A stretch of 64,000 nt of DNA from CAXXOZ01 sp963676435 (lineage in GTDB: Bacteria; Bacillota; Clostridia; Lachnospirales; Lachnospiraceae). Position 1 is the first letter of the stretch; each line of letters begins with the position of its first letter. The notes beneath the pieces were generated by a model, which saw only the letters and a program-made list of their open reading frames with translations, was not told where the DNA came from and did not search any database. The stretch is from assembly GCA_963676435.2 (NCBI GenBank), contig CAXXOZ010000018.1, forward strand, positions 124,001-188,000, read 5' to 3'. Below, one piece after another: positions 26,101 through 34,536 of this stretch. The translations under genes were made by a program, and so were the position numbers.

Positions 26101-26604
26101 ACTTTGCTCAAAGATGGTGACACAGTAGTTATAGGTGGTATAGTTTCTAATATTACGAAAAAAACTACAAAAACGGGCAATATGATGGCGTTTATAAATA
26201 TTGAAGATTTAGTTGGAAATGTGGAAGTTATAGTTTTTCCAAAAGACTACGAATCAAACAGGGAACTCATAAAAGAGGATAAAAAATTATTTATTAAAGG
26301 GCGAGTTAATCTTACTGAAGATGAACAAGGAAAACTGGTCTGTCAAAAAATTACTGATTTTGAAGAAGTTTCGAAAGAGGTTTGGATAAAATTTAAAAGC
26401 TTAGATATGTATTTTGAAAATGAGAAATCAATTTTAGATATAATAAGTTCTTATAAAGGAAAAGATACATTAATAGCTTATATAGAACAGGAAAAAAAGA
26501 AAAAAGTTTTTCCAGAAAAATGTAGTGTAAAAGCAGATGAGAAACTAAAAATCAAATTATTTAATCTTTTTGGAGAAGATAATATAAGAATAGTAGAAAA
26601 ATAA
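23167..26604 (+). CDS. dnaE: DNA polymerase III subunit alpha
   Basis: This 1145-residue replicative polymerase is of the DnaE type. It has the N-terminal PHP domain (FTHLHVHTEYSLLDG), the polymerase core with GPGRGSAAGS near residue 357 and catalytic aspartates in PDIDIDFCYERR near 398, a helix-hairpin-helix part and an OB-fold near 990-1065. It lacks a built-in proofreading exonuclease of the PolC kind. GTGGAGGG lies before the ATG. It begins the forward dnaE-pfkA-methyltransferase group, with pfkA 18 bases downstream. Confidence 0.98.
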   Translation: MAFTHLHVHTEYSLLDGMAKIKELTAHAKSLGMDSLAITDHGVMFGAISFYQAAKEAGIKPILGCEVYVSPGSRFDKEKDSSEDKYHHLVLLAENDIGYKNLIKIVSKGFTEGYYYKPRVDYEILREYSQGVIALSACLAGEVQRFLIRGQYQQGKEAAEKYNDIFGKGNFFLELQDHGIPEQKNVNQQLLRISEETGIELVATNDVHYIYAEDEIPHDVLLCIQTNKKVNDEDRMRYEGGQFFLKSEEQMKELFPYAIEAIENTAKIAERCNVDISLTDNRKLPKFDVPEKYTSLEYLKKLCVDGLNRKYTNPDRELFERLEFELNTIEKMGFVDYFLIVWDFIRYAKEKNIAVGPGRGSAAGSIVSYTLGITDIDPIKYNLLFERFLNPDRISMPDIDIDFCYERRQEVIDYVVEKYGKDKVVQIITFNTMAAKGVLRDVGRALDMPYAQVDVVAKMIPNDLGMTINKALKQNSELLLAYETDEEVKRLIDMGKRLEGLSRNSSIHAAGVVIAPESADEFVPLQKLTEGPVTTQFVMTQLEELGLLKMDFLGLRTLTVIQDASRLSGIEIDKIEFDDKNVYDMIGSGKTDGVFQLESSGMKSFMRELKPHSLEDIIAGISLYRPGPMDFIPKYVKGKNNKNTITYDCEQLEPILEPTYGCIVYQEQVMQIVRDLGGYTLARSDSLRRAMSKKKADVMEAERKVFVHGSEEENVPGCINQGIDEKTANKIYDDMIDFAKYAFNKSHAAAYAVLAYQTAYLKCHYPVEFMAALITSVMDKTSKVSEYILACKEMGIKILPPDVNEGESSFSVTKDSIRYGLSAIKSVGRTVIDSIVQERNQNGRYQSLNDFVERMSGKDINKRAVENFIKAGAFDSVQGTRKQKLLVFSSMMDGVNQRKKKSLEGQVSLFDLISDEEKQKHEITMPEVGEHDKDTLLLFEKEVLGIYVSGHPLEKHLNVWEKNITAKSVDFIVDEEGKTLLKDGDTVVIGGIVSNITKKTTKTGNMMAFINIEDLVGNVEVIVFPKDYESNRELIKEDKKLFIKGRVNLTEDEQGKLVCQKITDFEEVSKEVWIKFKSLDMYFENEKSILDIISSYKGKDTLIAYIEQEKKKKVFPEKCSVKADEKLKIKLFNLFGEDNIRIVEK

Positions 26605-26622
26605 TATTTGGAGGTAATATAG

Positions 26623-27597
26623 ATGGAAAATCAAATTAATACTATTGGAGTTTTAACAAGTGGTGGAGATGCACCTGGAATGAACGCTGCAATCAGAGCT
26701 GTAGTAAGAGAAGGTCATGCATGCGGGAAAAAGGTGATTGGTATAAGAAGAGGTTACCAGGGATTGCTTGATGAAGAGTTTGTAGAAATGGAACCAAGAA
26801 GCGTTTCTGAAATCATACAAAAAGGTGGAACAGTATTATATACAGCAAGATGTGAAGAATTTTTAACATTAGAAGGTCAAAAAAAAGGCGCAAAAGCATT
26901 AAAGAAAAAAGGTATTGACGCTCTTGTAGTTATTGGAGGAGATGGTTCTTATAAAGGAGCATCAAAGCTTGCAGAGTTAGGGATAAATACAATAGGAATT
27001 CCAGGAACAATAGATTTAGATATTGGATGTACTGAGTATACTATTGGATTTGACACGGCTGTAAATACAGCAATGGAGGCGATAGATAAAATTAGAGATA
27101 CATCAACCTCACATGAAAGATGCAGTATAATAGAGGTTATGGGAAGAAATTCTGGATATATAGCTCTTTGGTGTGGTATAGCTAATGGGGCTGAAGATAT
27201 TCTTTTACCAGAACTTTATGATTATGATGAGCAAAAATTAGTTGATCATATTATTAAGAGCAGAAAAAAAGGTAAAAAGCACCATATAATTATAAATGCA
27301 GAGGGTATAGGACATTCTGAAGGCATGGCGAAAAGAATAGAGGCTGCAACAGGAGTATCAACAAGAGCAACAATTCTTGGACATATGCAAAGAGGAGGCA
27401 GTCCCACATGTAAAGATCGAGTTTATGCGTCTATGATGGGATCATATGCTGTTGACATAATCTGTCAAGGAAAGAAAAACAGAATAGTTTCATACGTTAA
27501 AGGCGATTATGTGGATTATGATATTTTTGAAGCACTGGAAATGAAAAAAACAATCTCACAAGAGCAGTATACTGTTAGCAAAACTTTAGGACGATAA
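26623..27597 (+). CDS. pfkA: 6-phosphofructokinase, ATP-type
   Basis: This 324-residue glycolytic enzyme makes fructose-1,6-bisphosphate. It has the N-terminal LTSGGDAPGMNAAIR and the ATP site GGDGSYKGA; Gly rather than Asp at the second position after GGD supports use of ATP rather than pyrophosphate. The catalytic segment reads PGTIDLDIG; the base Asp is kept, but Leu replaces the Asn of the common TIDND form. VMGRNSGY and LGHMQRGG complete the active site. GGAGGT lies before the ATG. The fructose-1,6-bisphosphate it makes is the activator of HprK in Firmicutes. Confidence 0.97.
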   Translation: MENQINTIGVLTSGGDAPGMNAAIRAVVREGHACGKKVIGIRRGYQGLLDEEFVEMEPRSVSEIIQKGGTVLYTARCEEFLTLEGQKKGAKALKKKGIDALVVIGGDGSYKGASKLAELGINTIGIPGTIDLDIGCTEYTIGFDTAVNTAMEAIDKIRDTSTSHERCSIIEVMGRNSGYIALWCGIANGAEDILLPELYDYDEQKLVDHIIKSRKKGKKHHIIINAEGIGHSEGMAKRIEAATGVSTRATILGHMQRGGSPTCKDRVYASMMGSYAVDIICQGKKNRIVSYVKGDYVDYDIFEALEMKKTISQEQYTVSKTLGR

Positions 27598-27607
27598 AAG
27601 GAGTTAC

Positions 27608-28381
27608 ATGATATCATCAATAACTAATTCAAATGTTAAAAATCTAATATCTCTAAAAAATAAAGGCAAAGCAAGAAAAGAGCAAAAAAGCTTTATTGTT
27701 GAGGGGATAAAGATGTTTGAGGAAATTCCAAAAGCCTTAATAATCGAAACTTATGTTTCGGAAAGCTTTATTAAGAATAACAATGAGGAAATTTTAAATA
27801 ATTTGAAATATACTATACTTAGTGATACCGTTTTTAAGCATGTTTCCGATACGGTGACACCTCAGGGTATACTAGCTGTAGTAAAGCAAAATAGTGTTGA
27901 TGTGAATGGAGTTTTTAAAAGTAAAAAACATTTTGAAAAAATCACTTATTTAATTTTAGATGATATAAGAGACCCAGGGAATATGGGGACGATTATTAGA
28001 ACAGCAGAAGGAGCAGGTGTTTCAGGCATTTTTATTAGTAAGGATTCTGTAGATGTATATAACCCAAAAGTTATTAGATCTACTATGGGTTCATTATTCA
28101 GAGTTCCTTTTGTGTTTGTAGATGACTTAGAAGCTACAGTTTTAGACCTGAAAAAAAATAATGTTATTGTATATGCAGCTCATTTAGACGGCGAAGAAAT
28201 AAATAGAGAAGAATCTTCGGGGGATGATGTTTGTTTTATTATAGGTAATGAATCAAAAGGCATAAATGCAGGAGTATTGAAACTTGCTGACAAGTTGGTT
28301 AAAATCCCGATGCTGGGTAAGATTGAATCTTTAAATGCCTCTATATCAGCTGCAATACTTATGTATAGTAGAATTATGTAA
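27608..28381 (+). CDS. TrmH/SpoU-family RNA 2'-O-methyltransferase
   Basis: This 257-residue enzyme has an N-terminal RNA-binding substrate domain (ISSITNSNVKNL to about residue 100) and a knotted SPOUT methyltransferase domain. The motifs are DDIRDPGNMGTIIRTAEGAG (motif 1), FIIGNESKGI (motif 2) and IPMLGKIESLNASISAAI (motif 3). It methylates a ribose in rRNA or tRNA; the exact site cannot be told from sequence. It starts 10 bases after pfkA with AAAGGAG before the ATG, and ends the dnaE group. Confidence 0.94.
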   Translation: MISSITNSNVKNLISLKNKGKARKEQKSFIVEGIKMFEEIPKALIIETYVSESFIKNNNEEILNNLKYTILSDTVFKHVSDTVTPQGILAVVKQNSVDVNGVFKSKKHFEKITYLILDDIRDPGNMGTIIRTAEGAGVSGIFISKDSVDVYNPKVIRSTMGSLFRVPFVFVDDLEATVLDLKKNNVIVYAAHLDGEEINREESSGDDVCFIIGNESKGINAGVLKLADKLVKIPMLGKIESLNASISAAILMYSRIM

Positions 28382-28390
28382 AGTTAATCC

Positions 28391-28419
28391 TTGACAAAGG
28401 TTTTTTGGTTTGATAATAT
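28391..28419 (+). promoter_or_regulatory. Promoter of the SleB-like hydrolase
   Basis: TTGACA, 17 bases, TAATAT. This is a strong sigma-A type promoter 59 bases before the chosen ATG. Confidence 0.8.
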
Positions 28420-28478
28420 TACCTCGTAATAAATTTGTAACAATTATGTGTTTACAAACGAATACTTTGGAGGTTTTT

Positions 28479-29609
28479 ATGAATTTATTAAATACAAAGA
28501 TAATGTTAGGAATAGCTTCGGTAGCGCTAGGTATTTCCTTGATGATTTCGACATATACGTTCTTTTCAGAGAAACCACAGACTGAACCAGAAGTTGCTGT
28601 AACTGAAGATACAGAACCAGAAGTTGTGTTTCTTGCTGAAGAAACACCATTCTTAAATAAATGTATGGTGACAAATGTAGAGGATTTTGCTTCAGTCTAT
28701 ACCGTGCCTTCCAAAGGTGGAGAAGTTGTTGGTAAAATGTATATAGGAGCATGTGCAGATGTAATACTAAAAGATACAGAATGGACATTAATAAGTTCAG
28801 GAACGGTTGTTGGTTATGTTAATAACGAATACCTTGCATATGATAAGGATGCAGAGGAGGTTGCCGAAAGAGACTGTAAATCAATTGCAATAGTTACGGC
28901 AGATGCTTTGAATGTAAGAAAAGCAGCAGATACTGACTCAGGAGTATTAGGTCTTGTATATAAAAAAGATAATTATGAAGTTCTTGGTGAAGAAGATGGC
29001 TGGGTAATAATACAGTATAGTGGAGAAGATGCCTTTATTTCAGAAGAATATGTTAAAATAACTCAGAAGGTGGGAAGCGCAATATCCCTCGAGGAAGAAG
29101 CAGCAGCAATTGCAGCTGAGGAAGCAAGACTTGCAGCTATTGCAGCGGAAGAAGCCAGAAAAAAAGCAGAACAGGAAGCGCAAATGAAAGCTAAAGTAGA
29201 AGGTGCTCAATTTGCAGATGTTTTATCAACATCTCCATATAGTCAGGTTACTGAAGAAGGAGCATATCTAATTGCCTGTGTTGTAGATTGTGAATCAGGT
29301 TATGAGCCTTATGAAGGAAGGTTGGCTGTTGCGAACATTTTACTAAATAGACTTGTAGGTGGGAGATACGGCAATACAGTTTCAAGTGTAGTGTATGCAC
29401 AGAACCAGTTTTCAGTAGTTGGACAGGTGCTTACTAATAAAATGATAAATGGACCAAGTAAAACCTCGATAAAGGCAACAAAGGAAGCACTTTTAGGAGT
29501 TAATAATGTACCACAGTTTACAAATTTTTGTTCATATAGAATAGCTACTACAGATAAGTATAAAGAATGGACACAAATTGGAAATCATATATTTTACAGA
29601 TGGAAATAG
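28479..29609 (+). CDS. SH3-domain cell wall hydrolase, SleB/CwlJ type
   Basis: This 376-residue exported protein has an N-terminal membrane or signal segment (about residues 9-28), two bacterial SH3 domains (about 55-120 and 125-190), an Ala/Glu-rich helical linker (EEEAAAIAAEEARLAAIAAE, about 202-222) and a C-terminal Hydrolase_2 domain. The key segment there is VDCESGYEPYEGRLAVANI with the likely catalytic Glu, followed by YAQNQFSV. It should cleave peptidoglycan. TTGGAGG before ATG 28479 supports this start over an ATG at 28410 that lies within the promoter. SleB proteins act in spore germination, but this one with SH3 domains may act in vegetative wall turnover. Confidence 0.92.
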   Translation: MNLLNTKIMLGIASVALGISLMISTYTFFSEKPQTEPEVAVTEDTEPEVVFLAEETPFLNKCMVTNVEDFASVYTVPSKGGEVVGKMYIGACADVILKDTEWTLISSGTVVGYVNNEYLAYDKDAEEVAERDCKSIAIVTADALNVRKAADTDSGVLGLVYKKDNYEVLGEEDGWVIIQYSGEDAFISEEYVKITQKVGSAISLEEEAAAIAAEEARLAAIAAEEARKKAEQEAQMKAKVEGAQFADVLSTSPYSQVTEEGAYLIACVVDCESGYEPYEGRLAVANILLNRLVGGRYGNTVSSVVYAQNQFSVVGQVLTNKMINGPSKTSIKATKEALLGVNNVPQFTNFCSYRIATTDKYKEWTQIGNHIFYRWK

Positions 29610-29624
29610 TAATAAGAAAATTTT

Positions 29625-29654
29625 GCGAAGTGATGTTTATCGTTTCGCTTTTTT
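29625..29654 (+). terminator. Terminator after the cell wall hydrolase
   Basis: GCGAAGTGAT pairs with ATCGTTTCGC (two G-T pairs), followed by a T run. Confidence 0.8.
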
Positions 29655-29718
29655 CTTGTAAAAAAACAGAAATTAAGTTATTATATAATAGAAATTGTTA
29701 AAGGGAGGTAAAGTTTAG

Positions 29719-30165
29719 ATGGAATATTTATACATCTACTGGCTGGTTCTATTCGTAGTATTTGTAGTGTTTGAAATAATAACTCTTGGGTTAACTACTA
29801 TATGGTTTGCAGGAGGGGCGTTAATTTCATTTGTTTTATCACTGTTTCAAGTTGATTTATGGATACAAATCACTGTTTTTTTAGTTGTATCAGTTTTGCT
29901 TCTTCTTATAACAAGACCTTATGCGAAAAAATTCATAAATAAGGGAGTAGTTAAGACAAATGTTGATGAAATGACTGGAAAAATTGGTAAAGTAACTGAA
30001 GAAATAAACAATAATGGATTTACAGGACATGTTAATATAAATGGCATGGATTGGACAGCGAGAAGTGAAGATTCAAATAAATTAATTTCAAAAGACAAAT
30101 TAGTAGTGGTACAGAGAGTTGAAGGAGTAAAGTTAATAGTTAAAGAGAAAACGGAGGAGAATTAA
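29719..30165 (+). CDS. NfeD-like membrane protein
   Basis: This 148-residue protein has two or three membrane segments in the first 75 residues and a C-terminal OB-like domain (GKIGKVTEEINNNG to VEGVKLIVKEK). This is the short NfeD form without the protease domain. It ends two bases before an SPFH protein, the classic NfeD-SPFH pair thought to organise membrane microdomains. GGGAGG is before the ATG. The function in the cell is not known in detail. Confidence 0.9.
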   Translation: MEYLYIYWLVLFVVFVVFEIITLGLTTIWFAGGALISFVLSLFQVDLWIQITVFLVVSVLLLLITRPYAKKFINKGVVKTNVDEMTGKIGKVTEEINNNGFTGHVNINGMDWTARSEDSNKLISKDKLVVVQRVEGVKLIVKEKTEEN

Positions 30166-30167
30166 TT

Positions 30168-31103
30168 ATGGACAATTTCCCATTTGGATTAGTAGCACTT
30201 ATTATATTAGTTATTATTTTTTTAATTATAGTTGTATCTTGTATAAAAATAGTTCCTCAGGCAAATGCTTATATACTTGAAAGATTAGGAGTTTATAAAG
30301 TGACATGGCCTGTAGGATTACATTTTAAAGCACCATTAGTAGATAAAGTAGCGAAAAGAGTTTTATTAAAAGAACAGGTAGTTGATTTTCCGCCACAACC
30401 TGTTATTACAAAAGATAATGTAACAATGCGAATTGATACAGTTATTTTTTTCCAAATTACAGATCCAAGACTTTTTACATATGGAGTTGAAAATCCTATA
30501 ATGGCTATAGAAAATCTTACAGCAACAACTTTAAGAAACATTATTGGAGATTTAGAGTTGGATCAGACGCTTACTTCAAGAGAAATCATAAATGCAAAAA
30601 TGAGAGCAGCCCTAGATGAAGCAACAGACCCTTGGGGAATAAAAGTTAATAGAGTCGAACTAAAAAATATTATACCACCTGCAGCTATTCAGGATGCCAT
30701 GGAAAAACAGATGAAGGCAGAAAGAGAAAAAAGAGAATCTATTCTTATAGCAGAAGGTGAAAAAGCATCAGCCATCTTAGTAGCAGAAGGAAAAAAGGCA
30801 TCAGCTATTTTAGATGCTGAAGGAGATAAAGCATCCGCCATTCTAAGAGCAGAAGCGAAAAAAGAAGCTACAATTAGAGAAGCAGAAGGACAGGCGAAAG
30901 CTATTATTTCTGTTCAACAGGCAACAGCAGACGGTATTGAGTTTCTCAAAAAAGCAGCTCCAGATGCTGCGGTGCTTCAGCTAAAAAGTTTTGAAGCTTT
31001 TGAAAAGGCAGCAGATGGACAGGCAACAAAGATAATTGTTCCATCGGATATTCAGGGACTTGCAGGTGCTGTTACATCAATTGCAGAATTAACAAAGAAT
31101 TAG
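30168..31103 (+). CDS. SPFH/stomatin-type membrane protein (QmcA-like)
   Basis: This 311-residue protein has an N-terminal membrane segment (about residues 8-25), an SPFH/band 7 domain (about 28-190) and a coiled-coil tail with four tandem 11-residue repeats (192-235; pattern IL-x-AEG-x-KASA). It forms oligomers that scaffold membrane domains and often restrain FtsH-type proteases; ftsH is in this window but not adjacent. GGAGG precedes the ATG. The partner NfeD gene is directly upstream. Confidence 0.94.
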   Translation: MDNFPFGLVALIILVIIFLIIVVSCIKIVPQANAYILERLGVYKVTWPVGLHFKAPLVDKVAKRVLLKEQVVDFPPQPVITKDNVTMRIDTVIFFQITDPRLFTYGVENPIMAIENLTATTLRNIIGDLELDQTLTSREIINAKMRAALDEATDPWGIKVNRVELKNIIPPAAIQDAMEKQMKAEREKRESILIAEGEKASAILVAEGKKASAILDAEGDKASAILRAEAKKEATIREAEGQAKAIISVQQATADGIEFLKKAAPDAAVLQLKSFEAFEKAADGQATKIIVPSDIQGLAGAVTSIAELTKN

Positions 31104-31111
31104 TTTATGTT

Positions 31112-31144
31112 GGTGCGAGAAAAGTATAAACCTTTTCCCGCACC
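31112..31144 (+). terminator. Hairpin after the SPFH gene, possible weak terminator
   Basis: GGTGCG and GAAAAG pair with CTTTTC and CGCACC around one mismatch. No T run follows, so it may slow or process the transcript rather than end it. Confidence 0.4.
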
Positions 31145-31169
31145 TTATCAGATTATCAGGAGGAAATAG

Positions 31170-32105
31170 ATGGACTTAAAAGGACGAAATTTTTTAACTT
31201 TAAAAGATTTTACACCTGACGAAATACAATATTTAATTGATTTGGCATATAATCTAAAGTCAAAAAAGAAACATGGAGTTTTAGGGGATAACCTAAAAGG
31301 AAAAAATATAGCATTAATTTTTGAAAAACCTTCAACAAGAACAAGGTGTGCTTTTACAGTAGCTTGTGTAGATGAAGGTGCACATCCAGAGTATTTAGGA
31401 ACAAATGATATACAGTTAGGACATAAAGAGAGCATTGAAGATACTGCAAGAGTTTTAGGAAGAATGTTTGATGGTATAGAATTTAGAGGATTTTCCCATA
31501 AGACAGTTGAGAAACTGGCTGAATATAGTGGGGTTCCAGTTTGGAATGGTCTAACTGACACATACCATCCAACACAGATACTTGCAGATTTTCTTACAAT
31601 ACAAGAAAAATTTGGAAAAATAAAAGGTATCAATTTTGTTTATATTGGTGATGGAAGAAATAACATGGCTAATTCCCTTTTAATTGGAGCATCAAAACTT
31701 GGAATGAATATAAAAATAATTGCACCAAAAACTTTATGGCCTCAAGAAGACATTGTGAGTATATCAAAAGAATATGCTCTAGTTTCAGGCAGCAGCATTA
31801 TAATATCAGAAGATATAAATGAAGTAGAAAATGCTGATGTTATTTATACTGATGTGTGGTGTTCTATGGGAGAAGAAGAAAAAGCAAAAGAAAGAGTTGC
31901 GGTTTTAAAACCATATCAAGTAAACAAAGATTTAATGAAAAAAACAAATAAAGAAGAAACTATATTTATGCACTGTCTTCCAGCAGTAAAGGGCAATGAA
32001 GTTACTGAAGATGTTTTTGAATCTACAGCTTCGGTGGTTTTTGACGAGGCGGAAAACAGAATGCATACTATAAAAGCTGTAATGGTTGCTACACTTGGAA
32101 GATAG
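31170..32105 (+). CDS. argF: Ornithine carbamoyltransferase
   Basis: This 311-residue enzyme joins carbamoyl phosphate and ornithine to make citrulline. Carbamoyl-phosphate binding is shown by PSTRTRCAF (about residues 53-61) and the ornithine site by FMHCLPAVKG (about 268). HPTQILADF is the conserved middle motif. Length fits the anabolic or catabolic enzyme. No other arginine gene is adjacent, so biosynthetic (argF) and arginine-deiminase (arcB) roles cannot be separated here. CAGGAGG lies before the ATG. Confidence 0.95.
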   Translation: MDLKGRNFLTLKDFTPDEIQYLIDLAYNLKSKKKHGVLGDNLKGKNIALIFEKPSTRTRCAFTVACVDEGAHPEYLGTNDIQLGHKESIEDTARVLGRMFDGIEFRGFSHKTVEKLAEYSGVPVWNGLTDTYHPTQILADFLTIQEKFGKIKGINFVYIGDGRNNMANSLLIGASKLGMNIKIIAPKTLWPQEDIVSISKEYALVSGSSIIISEDINEVENADVIYTDVWCSMGEEEKAKERVAVLKPYQVNKDLMKKTNKEETIFMHCLPAVKGNEVTEDVFESTASVVFDEAENRMHTIKAVMVATLGR

Positions 32106-32113
32106 AGGTACAT

Positions 32114-32407
32114 ATGAAAAGTATTAAAAGAAATGTAAAAGCTTTAAGAAGAGTTGGATTTGGTATTGATATAGCGAATGTACTTTTAGGTGTTGCAATT
32201 ATAGTTTTTTGTGTTTTTATTTTTATAGATGTTGAAGGCAATGTAAAGCTTTTTCCAATCCTTTTTCTTTGTGCTTTTATAATGAATTTTTTACTAGGTA
32301 TTAAAAGCAAGTTTAGAGAAGAAAATAAGAGAGCAATTATGCAGTTTGTGTTTTCAGCTTTTCTATTTATAATTTGTTTAATTGGATTTTTAGGTTTGTG
32401 GAGGTAA
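32114..32407 (+). CDS. Small membrane protein of unknown function
   Basis: This 97-residue protein has three hydrophobic segments (about residues 16-37, 44-61 and 72-95) joined by short basic loops. No motif is recognised. It starts 9 bases after argF with GAGGT before the ATG and is followed at once by another small gene, so it is co-transcribed in the argF-coaX stretch. Similar small genes sit beside coaX in related Clostridia as far as I recall, but I cannot confirm a family. Confidence 0.75.
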   Translation: MKSIKRNVKALRRVGFGIDIANVLLGVAIIVFCVFIFIDVEGNVKLFPILFLCAFIMNFLLGIKSKFREENKRAIMQFVFSAFLFIICLIGFLGLWR

Positions 32408-32411
32408 ATAA

Positions 32412-32747
32412 TTGGATACAGAAAATATAGTTTTATGTGGCGCGAATTCTTATGAAAAAAAGTTTTACTTAAATGAGGATTTTAAAGGATTGCCAGATCA
32501 AGTTAAAAAAGAACTTCAAATTATGTGTGTTATGTTTACGGAAGATGTTGGTGGTATTATCATTATGGAATATGATAAAGATAGTAATTTGATAATAGAA
32601 GTTCAAGCAGATGAAGGAGATCTACTTTTTGATGAAATAGGGGCAGACTTGAAAGTGAAAAAATTAAGAAAAGAAAAGAAAGATCTTTTTGAAGCGCTAG
32701 AAATGTATTACACAGTTTGGAGGGAACAAAATGCTTTTAGCAATTGA
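32412..32747 (+). CDS. Small acidic soluble protein, DUF6145-like
   Basis: This 111-residue protein begins at TTG; GGAGGT seven bases before it supports that start. It has no membrane segment and is rich in acidic residues and Met. The N-terminal CGANSYEKKFY segment and the central MFTEDVGGIIIMEYD segment look like the conserved DUF6145 family of Lachnospiraceae, from memory. The role is not known. It overlaps the start of coaX by 17 bases, so translation is coupled. Confidence 0.8.
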   Translation: MDTENIVLCGANSYEKKFYLNEDFKGLPDQVKKELQIMCVMFTEDVGGIIIMEYDKDSNLIIEVQADEGDLLFDEIGADLKVKKLRKEKKDLFEALEMYYTVWREQNAFSN

Positions 32748-33501
32748 TGTAGGAAATACTAATATTACTTTTGCTGTATTTAAAGATAAAGAAATAGTTG
32801 CCGGATTTAGAACTACTACAGCAACACCAAGAACATCAGATGAATATGGTTTAGTTATTACGAATTTACTAGAATTAAGAAAATATAAAGAAAAAGATAT
32901 TTCAGATGTTATTATTTCATCGGTTGTACCTAATATAATGCATTCTTTGAATAATGCTATAATAAAATATTTTGGTATTGAACCTATAGTTGTAGGACCA
33001 GGGATTAAAACAGGAATCAAGCTAATTTCTCCAAATCCTCATGAAATTGGATCGGATAGAATTGTTAATGTGGTTGCAGGGTATGAGTTATATGGAGGTC
33101 CAGTGATTGTTATAGATTACGGAACAGCTACTACATACGATTTTGTTACAGAAGATGCAGTTTTTTTTGCTGGTGTAACATGTCCAGGAATAAGCTTAAG
33201 TGCAAAAGCTTTATGGCAAGGTGCAGCTAAAATTCCAGAAATAGAAATTGTTAAGCCTAAATCAATATTGGCAAGAGATACAATTTCAAGTATTCAGGCG
33301 GGACTTGTATATGGATGCATTGGGCAGACAGAATACATAATAGATAAAATAAAAGAAGAATATGGAGTACAAAATATAAAAACTGTAGCTACTGGAGGAT
33401 TAGGTAAAACTATTGCTGAAGCAACAGATAAGATAGAAATATATAATCCAGATTTAACAATGCACGGTTTAAGAATTATATTCGATAAATGTAAAAAATG
33501 A
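32731..33501 (+). CDS. coaX: Type III pantothenate kinase
   Basis: This 256-residue enzyme makes the first step from pantothenate to coenzyme A. The acetate/sugar-kinase fold shows the N-terminal phosphate loop AIDVGNTNI, the adenosine segment TATTYDF in DYGTATTYD (about residue 131), and GPGIKTG with PHEIGSDR in the pantothenate site. TTTGGAGGG lies before the ATG. It overlaps dusB by ATGA. Confidence 0.96.
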   Translation: MLLAIDVGNTNITFAVFKDKEIVAGFRTTTATPRTSDEYGLVITNLLELRKYKEKDISDVIISSVVPNIMHSLNNAIIKYFGIEPIVVGPGIKTGIKLISPNPHEIGSDRIVNVVAGYELYGGPVIVIDYGTATTYDFVTEDAVFFAGVTCPGISLSAKALWQGAAKIPEIEIVKPKSILARDTISSIQAGLVYGCIGQTEYIIDKIKEEYGVQNIKTVATGGLGKTIAEATDKIEIYNPDLTMHGLRIIFDKCKK

Positions 33502-34451
33502 AAATTGGAAATATTGAAATTGAAAACAACTTAGCGTTAGGGCCAATGGCAGGGGTGACGGATCTTCCATTCAGGATTCTTTGTAAAGAAGAAGGGTGCG
33601 GTCTGTTATATACTGAAATGGTAAGCGCAAAGGCTATTCATTTTAAAAACAAAAACACTAAAGACTTATTATTAACAAAGGAAAGTGAGCATCCTATTTC
33701 TGTTCAGATTTTTGGATCAGATCCAGATTTGATGGCAGATATAGCAAAACAGCTTGAGGAAGAGCCTTTTGATATAATCGATGTAAATATGGGATGTCCA
33801 GTTCCTAAAATTGTTAATAACAATGAGGGATCTGCTCTTTTAAAAGATTTAAAATTGGTTGAAGAAATATTGACTAAAATGGTAAGAGCGGTAAAAAAAC
33901 CAGTTACAGTGAAAATCAGAAAAGGTTTTGAAAAAGACAGCATAATAGGTTTAGAAGCTGCAAAGGTTGCTGAAGCATCTGGAGTTAGTGCAATAGCTGT
34001 TCATGGAAGAACAAGAGAAGAATATTATTCAGGAGTAGCTGATTGGAATATTATTAAAAAAGTAAAAGAAACGGTGAAAGTACCTGTGATTGGAAATGGT
34101 GATATTCAAAAGCCAGAAGATGCTAAAAAAATGCTGGAATATACTGGGTGTGATGGGATAATGGTTGGAAGAGCTGCCAGAGGTAACCCATGGATATTTA
34201 ACAGAATTAATCATTTCTTAAAAACAGGTGAGATTAAGACACCGCCGACTATTGAAGAAGTAAAAAAAATGATTATAAGACATGTTAATTTACAGGTTGA
34301 ATACAAAGGGGAATTTATAGGTATTAGAGAGATGCGAAAGCATATAGCATGGTACACAGCAGGATACCCACATTCAGCTAATATAAGGCGAAAAGTTAAT
34401 ACTGTTTCATCCCTTAAAGAGCTGGTTGGTATTCTTGACATAATGTGTTGA
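33498..34451 (+). CDS. dusB: tRNA-dihydrouridine synthase, DusB type
   Basis: This 317-residue FMN enzyme reduces uridines in tRNA. It has the TIM-barrel opening LGPMAGVTDLPFR, the catalytic-Cys segment DVNMGCPVPKI (about residue 99), HGRTREEYYSG and GNGDIQKPEDA. MVGRAARGNPWIF completes the phosphate site. DusB near greA is a common Firmicute order. It overlaps coaX by ATGA. Confidence 0.95.
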   Translation: MKIGNIEIENNLALGPMAGVTDLPFRILCKEEGCGLLYTEMVSAKAIHFKNKNTKDLLLTKESEHPISVQIFGSDPDLMADIAKQLEEEPFDIIDVNMGCPVPKIVNNNEGSALLKDLKLVEEILTKMVRAVKKPVTVKIRKGFEKDSIIGLEAAKVAEASGVSAIAVHGRTREEYYSGVADWNIIKKVKETVKVPVIGNGDIQKPEDAKKMLEYTGCDGIMVGRAARGNPWIFNRINHFLKTGEIKTPPTIEEVKKMIIRHVNLQVEYKGEFIGIREMRKHIAWYTAGYPHSANIRRKVNTVSSLKELVGILDIMC

Positions 34452-34536
34452 TTATTATATAATAGCTTGAATATTGTGGAATAGTTTATTCGAACTTTCG
34501 AGCATATAATAGAAATAGGAAGGATGTAAAAAAACA

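Noticed and set aside
31112..31144. Strong terminator after the SPFH gene
   Set aside because: The hairpin is good but no T run follows, so I kept it only as a low-confidence hairpin.
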